Source: Bacteroidota bacterium
Lineage (GTDB): Bacteria; Bacteroidota; Bacteroidia; AKYH767-A; JAHEYN01
Reading direction: 5' to 3'
DNA: 33,686 bases
Assembly: GCA_947448795.1 (NCBI GenBank)
Contig: CANFOZ010000023.1
Location: forward strand, 1 to 33,686
The notes under the pieces are model-generated. The model was not told where the DNA came from, made no database searches, and saw only the letters and a program-made list of their open reading frames with translations. The first letter of the stretch is position 1, and the number at the start of each line of letters is the position of its first letter. The translations under genes and the position numbers were made by a program. Of the stretch, positions 30,855 through 33,686 are shown in pieces.

Positions 30855-31340
30855 ATGAATACGACACCTGAAAATTACAGCATCCGAAAAGGCGAGCGAA
30901 AAGATCTTTCGCGTCTACTCGAACTCATACAAGAGCTGGCCATCTACGAAAACGCACCCGATGCGGTAACCAACACGCTCGAGCTATTAGAAGAGGATGG
31001 CTTTGGAGCCAAGGCGCTCTACCGCTTCTTTGTTGCAGAAAACAGCAAGCAAGAGGTGATTGGCATTGCGCTCTTCTATCCCAAGTACAGCACTTGGAAA
31101 GGGCGCGGCCTATACCTCGACGACATCGTTGTAACAGAACGTTATCGCCGCATGGGGGTTGGTAAACTGCTTTTTGACGCGGTTGTAAAAACAGCGCAAG
31201 AAGAAAAGGCGCGCCTCCTTTGGTGGCAGGTGCTGGATTGGAACACACCGGCGATCGAATTTTACAAAAAATACAATGCGAACATCGAGGGTGGTTGGCT
31301 CAATTGCGTGCTTCAAAAAGACCAACTCGAACGCATGTAA
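30855..31340 (+). CDS. GNAT acetyltransferase, SAT2/diamine-acetyltransferase-like
   Basis: A 161-residue single-domain GNAT enzyme. IRKGERKDLSRLLELIQELA opens the fold, LYLDDIVVTERYRRMGVGKL contains the acetyl-CoA pyrophosphate loop (R-x-x-G-x-G), and WQVLDWNTPAIEFYKKYNA is the C-terminal motif seen in spermidine/thialysine acetyltransferases (SAT1/SAT2). The likely reaction is transfer of acetyl from acetyl-CoA to a small amine, but bacterial members of this group have varied or unknown acceptors. The ORF-track start (TTG 30819) lies in the promoter; ATG 30855 is preferred. Monocistronic as far as seen; divergent from rpsF. Confidence 0.9.
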   Translation: MNTTPENYSIRKGERKDLSRLLELIQELAIYENAPDAVTNTLELLEEDGFGAKALYRFFVAENSKQEVIGIALFYPKYSTWKGRGLYLDDIVVTERYRRMGVGKLLFDAVVKTAQEEKARLLWWQVLDWNTPAIEFYKKYNANIEGGWLNCVLQKDQLERM

Positions 31341-31365
31341 TCACGGCATCGCTATTTTTTTGCTT

Positions 31366-31373
31366 TAGCTTTG
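31366..31373 (+). promoter_or_regulatory. Putative -7 element TAGCTTTG for aspartate kinase
   Basis: TAGCTTTG fits TAnnTTTG, 19 nt before the TTG start at 31393. No TTG at the -33 spacing. Confidence 0.5.
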
Positions 31374-31392
31374 CAAATAAACACCACCAGTT

Positions 31393-32664
31393 TTGAACAC
31401 CTCGCTACGCATTTTTAAATTTGGCGGCGCCTCTGTAAAAGACGCCGCGGCCGCACGCAATGTGGTTTCTATCTTACAGCGCTTCAAAAACGAGCGATTG
31501 CTTGTGGTGGTATCTGCCATGGGCAAAACGACCAACTTGTTAGAACAACTCGTTGCTGCCTATGTTAATAAAGACAAGTCCTTGCAAGACATTTTCGGAC
31601 AGGTAAAGACCTTTCATCTAGCTCTTCTGCACGCTCTTTTCCCCGACACCAAGCATGCAATCTATGCGGAGGTGAATAACCTTTTCGTGGAGATTGACTG
31701 GGTTTTAGAAGAAGAGCCTGGCCGCGATTACGACTTCATCTACGATCAGCTGGTATCGGTGGGCGAGCTCCTGTCCACCAAAATCGTTGCCGCACTTATT
31801 AACGCTGGCGGTTTGCAGTGCCAGTGGCTCGACGCCCGCGACATGATTGCCACCGACAACCGTTATCGCGAGGCGCGGATTGATTGGCAACAAACGGAGC
31901 AGCACACGCGCGAATGCCTTAGCAAGCATCCTACGCACAAGCTATTTATTACGCAGGGCTTTATCGGTTCCACCTCGGAAAACTTCACCACCACGCTAGG
32001 TCGCGAGGGTTCGGATTACACGGCTGCTATACTCGCCTACTGCCTCGATGCTAAAGATGTGGTGATTTGGAAGGATGTGCCTGGAGTTCTTAACGCCGAT
32101 CCGAAGTATTTCCCCGACGCACAACTGCTGGAGCAGGTGTCGTATCAAGATGCTATTGAGCTGGCGTATTTTGGCGCGAGTGTGATTCATCCAAAGACCA
32201 TACAACCTTTGCAGAACAAAGGCATTCCATTGCATGTTCGATCGTTTGTTCAAACCGATGCAGAAGGCACGCTGATAGGCCCCGATAGCCGCACGAACGC
32301 GTCCATCCCATCGTACATTTTCAAAACAGAACAAACGCTGCTTTCCATTTCGGCGCGCGACTTTTCGTTCATTGCGGAGGATCATCTAAGCTCTATTTTT
32401 GCTTGCTTTGTGCAGCATCGTGTACGCATGAATCTGATGCAGAATTCGGCGATCAGTTTTTCGGTATGCACCGATGGAGACACGTTGAAGATAGAGGCCT
32501 TGGTAGCAGACTTACGCGAGCGTTTTCATGTGCGTTACAACGAGCACCTCACCTTGCTGACGATCCGTCATTACAATGCAGAGACGATGGCCCGCTTGAG
32601 CGAAGGCAAGTCCGTTTTACTCGAGCAGCGCAGTCGCCACACGGTGCAGTTGGTGATGCAATAA
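31393..32664 (+). CDS. Aspartate kinase (monofunctional)
   Basis: A 423-residue enzyme that phosphorylates aspartate, the entry to lysine, threonine, methionine and diaminopimelate synthesis; cytosolic. The amino-acid kinase domain begins with KFGGASVKD (residues 9-17), continues through VVVSAMGKTTN and LGREGSDYTAA (aspartate/ATP site) and VWKDVPGVLNADP. The C-terminal ~110 residues hold the regulatory ACT-like region (LLSISARDFSFIAEDHLSSI), where an end-product inhibitor may bind. There is no homoserine dehydrogenase fusion. The start is TTG: no ATG occurs between the upstream -7 element and KFGG. KFGGAS in place of the textbook KFGGTS appears normal for this phylum. Isozyme type cannot be told, so no symbol is assigned. 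Convergent with the dehydrogenase, 10 nt apart. Confidence 0.93.
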   Translation: MNTSLRIFKFGGASVKDAAAARNVVSILQRFKNERLLVVVSAMGKTTNLLEQLVAAYVNKDKSLQDIFGQVKTFHLALLHALFPDTKHAIYAEVNNLFVEIDWVLEEEPGRDYDFIYDQLVSVGELLSTKIVAALINAGGLQCQWLDARDMIATDNRYREARIDWQQTEQHTRECLSKHPTHKLFITQGFIGSTSENFTTTLGREGSDYTAAILAYCLDAKDVVIWKDVPGVLNADPKYFPDAQLLEQVSYQDAIELAYFGASVIHPKTIQPLQNKGIPLHVRSFVQTDAEGTLIGPDSRTNASIPSYIFKTEQTLLSISARDFSFIAEDHLSSIFACFVQHRVRMNLMQNSAISFSVCTDGDTLKIEALVADLRERFHVRYNEHLTLLTIRHYNAETMARLSEGKSVLLEQRSRHTVQLVMQ

Positions 32665-32674
32665 GTACATTTTA

Positions 32675-33616
32675 TTAGCCCAGGGCGATAATCTTCGCCG
32701 CCAACACCTCAGCAATCTTGCGCTTGGATTCGTGCGTCCATCCTGCTATGTGCGGGGTGAGTATGGCAGCGCGCGATTCACGCAGGTAGCGCATCGGCTC
32801 AGGCACGGCTTGATCGGCTTTGTATTTTTCGAAGGAAGCGTCTTCGTATTCGTTCACATCCAAACACAGCCCAGCGACTTTGCCGCTCTTCATCGCTTCA
32901 ACCACATCGGCGGTAGCAACCAGTCGGCCACGCGCCGTGTTGATGAGCAGTATTTTTTTTGTGAAGCGATTGATAAAATCGGTGTTCACGAGGAACTCCG
33001 TTTCGGCGTTTAAAGGCAGGTGCAAACTTAGGATATCCGCTTCGTCAAAGATGCGCTGCATATCGCTTTCGATCACCTGATTAGTTCCAAAATCCGATTT
33101 GTATTTATCGTAAACAAGCACGGTCACTTTCATGCCCGACAGGCGTTGTGCAAAAGCAGCACCGGTGTTTCCATACCCGAGCAAGGCCACGGTCTTACCT
33201 CCTAGCTCGATGCCTCGATTGGCTTCTCTGTTCCATTGTCCTTCGCGTACTTCGCGGTCGGCGATGGGTAAATTATTGAGCAGTCCGAGCAACATACCAA
33301 GAGCATGTTCGGCAACAGCATCGCGATTGCCTTCGGGCGAATTCAATGCTACGATGCCTTTTTGTTTCGCGTAAGCGATATCGATGCCTTCCATGCCAGC
33401 ACCGGCGCGTGCCACGAATCTCAAGTTTTTTCCCCGATCCAAAAACTCGCGGTCGATGGCGATGCGGCTGCGAATCTCGGCGCCGTAGAAATCAGGTAAT
33501 AGCTCGAGTATTTCTGCGCGATTCATGGCGGTGCCATCAACAAGCATATAGCCGGCAGCCTGCAAGGTCTCTACGAAGACAGGATGCACATCGTCGATGA
33601 CCAAGATCTTTCTCAT
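32675..33616 (-). CDS. D-2-hydroxyacid dehydrogenase, probable D-3-phosphoglycerate dehydrogenase
   Basis: A 313-residue NAD-dependent dehydrogenase. The substrate domain carries VARAGAGMEGIDIAYA and NSPEGNRDAVAEHALGMLL; the Rossmann domain has VALLGYGNTGAAFA (NAD-binding G-x-G-x-x-G). Catalytic Arg is in INTARGRLV, Glu in the LCLDVNEYE region and His in TPHIAGWT. The Asn-x-x-AVAEHA block and short length (no ACT domain) agree with the Bacteroidota type I-like SerA that makes 3-phosphohydroxypyruvate for serine synthesis, which pairs logically with glyA in this window. Other 2-hydroxyacid substrates cannot be excluded. It follows a membrane-protein gene by 9 nt and is convergent with aspartate kinase. 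Confidence 0.88.
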   Translation of the reverse strand: MRKILVIDDVHPVFVETLQAAGYMLVDGTAMNRAEILELLPDFYGAEIRSRIAIDREFLDRGKNLRFVARAGAGMEGIDIAYAKQKGIVALNSPEGNRDAVAEHALGMLLGLLNNLPIADREVREGQWNREANRGIELGGKTVALLGYGNTGAAFAQRLSGMKVTVLVYDKYKSDFGTNQVIESDMQRIFDEADILSLHLPLNAETEFLVNTDFINRFTKKILLINTARGRLVATADVVEAMKSGKVAGLCLDVNEYEDASFEKYKADQAVPEPMRYLRESRAAILTPHIAGWTHESKRKIAEVLAAKIIALG

Positions 33617-33625
33617 GCTGTGTGT

Positions 33626-33686
33626 TTAGAGCAAGATACCGCGCAGGAAGAGTGCCGCCACGGAAAAATAAATTACGAGTCCGGTA
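33626..33686 (-). CDS. C-terminal fragment of a membrane protein (5' end outside window)
   Basis: On the minus strand one frame is open from the window edge to TAA at 33626-33628, coding TGLVIYFSVAALFLRGILL, a hydrophobic last helix. It ends 9 nt before the dehydrogenase start, as expected for an operon partner. Too short to name a family. Confidence 0.5.
   Translation of the reverse strand, partial: TGLVIYFSVAALFLRGILL

Noticed and set aside
1-33686. CRISPR arrays, insertion sequences, prophage or integrase genes
   Set aside because: No regularly spaced repeats, transposase or integrase motifs, or terminal inverted repeats with target duplications were seen.

Overview
The window looks like a chromosomal segment of a Bacteroidota bacterium (Flavobacteriia, Sphingobacteriia or Chitinophagia; I cannot narrow it further by eye). 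Supporting signs are type IX secretion C-terminal sorting domains on a PKD-type protein and a subtilase, a TonB-dependent receptor paired with a DUF4249 lipoprotein, a DUF4199 protein, a TIGR02757 protein, and promoters of the Bacteroidota type (TAnnTTTG near -7, with TTG 19-20 nt upstream in the best cases). Shine-Dalgarno sequences are mostly weak or absent and TTG starts are common. I see no phage, insertion sequence, CRISPR array or integrase.

Layout. 1-3000: end of a secreted PKD/T9SS protein, then a 60-residue 'PIDGG' protein, an exosortase-family membrane protease/transpeptidase, a convergent HTTM-domain membrane protein and a four-helix membrane protein; this looks like a small protein-sorting locus. 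3000-5370: a sugar-1-phosphate nucleotidyltransferase and glyA, closed by a terminator. 5360-9765 (minus strand): a UbiA-like membrane protein, a degenerate tRNA-Pro(GGG)-like gene behind a near-perfect promoter, then a TonB receptor and DUF4249 lipoprotein. 9817-19267 (plus strand): a long, tightly packed gene run starting at a consensus promoter: DUF4199, three glycosyltransferases (GT2, GT9, GT4-like), a YwqK/MORN-like protein, mnmA, a lipoprotein, a T9SS subtilase, a short-chain dehydrogenase and aroK.

19264-22233 (minus): a newly noted 59-residue membrane protein, a stand-alone receiver and a PAS histidine kinase form a likely operon, followed by a TIGR02757 gene. 22576-22890 (minus): a small secreted protein with an unusually perfect Shine-Dalgarno. 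23303-26732: two tandem paralogous alpha-helical proteins of about 500 residues in an AT-rich zone, with no family I recognise. 26794-29187: a YghO-like GNAT protein and a MacB-type ABC permease. 29267-29385: an intergenic structured repeat and the terminator of the ribosomal operon rpsF-rpsR-rplI (minus, 29409-30556). 30855-33686: a SAT2-like acetyltransferase, aspartate kinase, a D-3-phosphoglycerate dehydrogenase-like enzyme and the last residues of a membrane protein.

How the genes work together. Most of the window is core metabolism and envelope work: nucleotide sugars and glycosyltransferases for surface glycans, secreted proteins sorted by T9SS or exosortase, and amino-acid enzymes (GlyA, AroK, aspartate kinase, phosphoglycerate dehydrogenase). 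The most unusual items are the PIDGG/exosortase locus, the tRNA-Pro-like element with an intact promoter, the paired 500-residue paralogues, the cysteine-flanked GT9 enzyme and the three-gene signalling operon with a tiny membrane protein.
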